From contig NZ_CP030829.1 of NCBI RefSeq assembly GCF_003597675.1, forward strand, positions 310,001 to 374,000: 64,000 nucleotides of DNA, in the 5' to 3' direction. Below are positions 62,598 through 64,000 of this stretch, one piece after another (position 1 is the first letter of the stretch; every line of letters begins with the position of its first letter). Below the pieces are notes generated by a model, which was not told the origin of the DNA, made no database searches, and saw only the letters and a list, made by a program, of their open reading frames with translations. Origin of the DNA: Neorhizobium sp. NCHU2750. GTDB taxonomy: Bacteria; Pseudomonadota; Alphaproteobacteria; Rhizobiales; Rhizobiaceae. Made by a program: the position numbers and the translations under genes.

Positions 62598-63506
62598 TCA
62601 GTTGTCTGCAGCACTCTCCCAATAGGGTTGGGGGCCGAAGACCCCATGCAGGTGCTCGATGAACACCCGAACTTTTGCCGGAAGAAACTGCCGGCTGGGG
62701 AAAACGGCAGAGATCGTCACATTCCTCGACCCCTGGTAATCCGGGAGAACACGAACCAGGCTTCCATCTGACAGCTCCTTGCCGATATCCCAGGTGGATC
62801 GCAAGGCAATGCCGAGGCCGGAAATGACGGCCTCGCGGATGACCTCGCTGGAATTGGTCTTGAGCTTGCCCTCCGGCCGATAGGTCAAAGGCCCCTGTGG
62901 ACCGTCCAATCGCCAGGGCTCACCATTATGAGCGGGCAGGCATTGGTGATCCGCAAGGTCATCGAGAGAGCCTGGCATGCCATGCGTGTCGATATAGGAT
63001 CTGGAGGCGCAAAGCACGCGGGTGACACCGCAGAGTTTACGGGCAACAAAGCCCGAATCCTTGAGGTCCCCGATACGGATCGCCAGGTCGAACCCTTCCG
63101 CGACAAGGTCTGTCAGCGCATCGGAAAGCACCAGATCGATCGACAGATGCGGATATTCCGCCATGAAGCCGCAGAGATGCGGCGCTACATGCATGCGCCC
63201 GAACGACGTTGGCGCGGTGACCCTGAGGGTGCCGACAATTGCCGATGAGCGGCCGGACGCATAGGCCTGCGCCTCTTCCATACTGGCAAGGATGCTGACG
63301 ACGCGATCATAAAAGCCCTGTCCGGCCTCTGTGACCGCAATCTGCCGGGTCGTTCTCTGCAGCAGCCTTGCCCCAAGGCTTTTCTCAAGGCGCTTGATCC
63401 TCTTCGACACCACAGCCGGCGTCACGCCCAGTGACAGTGCTGCAAGAGACATGTTGCGCGTGGCTACCACCTTAGCAAACGTCTCGAGGTCATCCATGTC
63501 TTTCAT
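62598..63506 (-). CDS. LysR-family transcriptional regulator
   Basis: This 302-residue regulator has an N-terminal LysR HTH (DDLETFAKVVATRNMSLAALSLGVTPAVVSKRIKRLEKSLGARLLQRTTR) and a full effector-binding domain (VGTLRVTAPTSFGRMHVAP onward), of the type close to DmlR/AaeR-like members. The ATG at 63506 was chosen; the next ATG is 9 nt later. It is divergent from the GlcG/HbpS-like gene (118 bp between starts) and precedes malate synthase G. It most likely controls the divergent gene. Confidence 0.9.
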   Translation of the reverse strand: MKDMDDLETFAKVVATRNMSLAALSLGVTPAVVSKRIKRLEKSLGARLLQRTTRQIAVTEAGQGFYDRVVSILASMEEAQAYASGRSSAIVGTLRVTAPTSFGRMHVAPHLCGFMAEYPHLSIDLVLSDALTDLVAEGFDLAIRIGDLKDSGFVARKLCGVTRVLCASRSYIDTHGMPGSLDDLADHQCLPAHNGEPWRLDGPQGPLTYRPEGKLKTNSSEVIREAVISGLGIALRSTWDIGKELSDGSLVRVLPDYQGSRNVTISAVFPSRQFLPAKVRVFIEHLHGVFGPQPYWESAADN

Positions 63507-63624
63507 CGTGATTTTTTCCAGAAAGGAACAGGTGATTGCCGATATTTGCATCTAACGCAAATAAGGCGTCACCAATAGGGTCGGATCACTTTTCACCAAC
63601 TTGGCAGTTAGCAGGAAGCATTGC

Positions 63625-64000
63625 ATGTTGACCATTCGACGATTGAGCCTCGAGGACGCCCGACTTCTGATCGCAGGAGCGGCACGTAAAGCGGACGAGA
63701 TCGGCGTGCCGATGTGCATTGCCGTCTGTGACGAGTCCGGCCAGTTGATCGCGTTCGAGCGAATGGACGGCGGAAAGATTACCAGCTCGATCATAGCCCA
63801 GGACAAGGCCTATACGGCGGCAGGTGCCAAGCGAACGACGGAAAGCTATGGCGTGGCGAGCCAGCCCGGCAGCGCAGCCTATGGCATCAATTCGGCTATC
63901 GGCGGCCGGCTGATGGTGGTTGCCGGCGGCCTGCCGGTGATTGTCGACGGCGAAGTTGTGGGTTCGATAGGCCTCAGCTCCGGCACGCCGGCACAGGATA
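63625..64000 (+). CDS. GlcG/HbpS family protein, partial (C-terminus beyond window edge)
   Basis: The first 125 residues show the GlcG/HbpS (DUF336) pattern: SLEDARLLIAGAARKADEIG, MCIAVCDESGQLIAFERMDG and GGLPVIVDGEVVGSIGLSSG. The family includes the glycolate-locus GlcG protein and heme-binding HbpS. AGGAAG precedes the ATG. Closeness to malate synthase G favours a glycolate or glyoxylate link. The gene runs past the window end; a typical length is about 135-150 residues, so only the tail is missing. Confidence 0.85.
   Translation, partial: MLTIRRLSLEDARLLIAGAARKADEIGVPMCIAVCDESGQLIAFERMDGGKITSSIIAQDKAYTAAGAKRTTESYGVASQPGSAAYGINSAIGGRLMVVAGGLPVIVDGEVVGSIGLSSGTPAQD

Noticed and set aside
1..64000. 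tRNA, rRNA, insertion sequence or prophage genes
   Set aside because: None was recognised by eye; a tRNAscan or ISfinder search would be needed to exclude small or degenerate ones.

Overview
The window looks like part of a chromosome or large replicon from a rhizobial alphaproteobacterium (Rhizobium/Agrobacterium/Ensifer/Shinella-like). This rests on high GC, a great density of ABC importers with GntR, LacI, Lrp and LysR regulators, palindromic GC-rich intergenic repeats of the rhizobial mosaic type, and promoter motifs resembling rhizobial RirA and Irr iron boxes. No rRNA, tRNA, CRISPR array, insertion sequence or phage gene was seen. Almost everything is accessory catabolism and transport.

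Layout. (1) 1-2.4 kb: a CitMHS-type carboxylate transporter (cut by the window edge), an RraA/HMG-aldolase family protein and a D-2-hydroxyacid dehydrogenase, all on the minus strand. (2) 2.8-10.6 kb: a complete peptide ABC importer and a proline iminopeptidase-like hydrolase, divergent from a LuxR solo that is followed by a second such hydrolase. The LuxR has the Met/Trp substitutions of the plant-responsive OryR/NesR/PipR subfamily, and a 47-bp double dyad with a single axis lies in the divergent promoter. (3) 10.7-15.6 kb: a three-subunit periplasmic FAD sugar/polyol dehydrogenase (triheme cytochrome c, GMC flavoprotein with an Fe-S cysteine motif, Tat-exported small subunit), facing a LacI repressor across a perfect 20-bp operator. 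(4) 15.7-23.9 kb: a siderophore ABC importer, a FepA-like TonB receptor, and between them a very unusual fusion: LysR-type HTH, TrpD2/YbiB-like domain, membrane helix and IalB-like periplasmic domain. (5) 24.5-27.4 kb: an Lrp regulator divergent from a cysteine-desulfurase-like enzyme and an overlapping persulfide-dioxygenase-like MBL protein. (6) 27.8-34.2 kb: a polyamine-type ABC importer sandwiched between an amidohydrolase and an M24 peptidase. (7) 34.3-37.2 kb: a branched-chain aminotransferase and a membrane diguanylate cyclase. (8) 37.3-46.6 kb: a sugar operon (DapA-family aldolase, FCD GntR, CUT1 ABC importer, FGGY kinase, fucose-isomerase-like enzyme). (9) 47.0-58.7 kb: a hydantoinase A/B pair, D-threonine-aldolase-like enzyme, MmgE/PrpD protein and SsuABC/Tau-like importer, bracketed by two HutC-type GntR regulators. 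Nearly identical operator motifs occur at the promoters of this block. (10) 58.8-64 kb: a formate/nitrite channel, malate synthase G, a LysR regulator and a partial GlcG/HbpS protein.

Most modules share one logic: importer plus intracellular enzymes plus a local regulator with a visible dyad. Two stand out for follow-up. One is the fused HTH-TrpD2-TM-IalB protein in the iron block, whose architecture suggests a ToxR-like membrane regulator. The other is the duplicated-peptidase PipR-like locus with its concentric operator. Functions are from recognisable family motifs read by eye; substrates of most importers and enzymes are not determined by the sequence.
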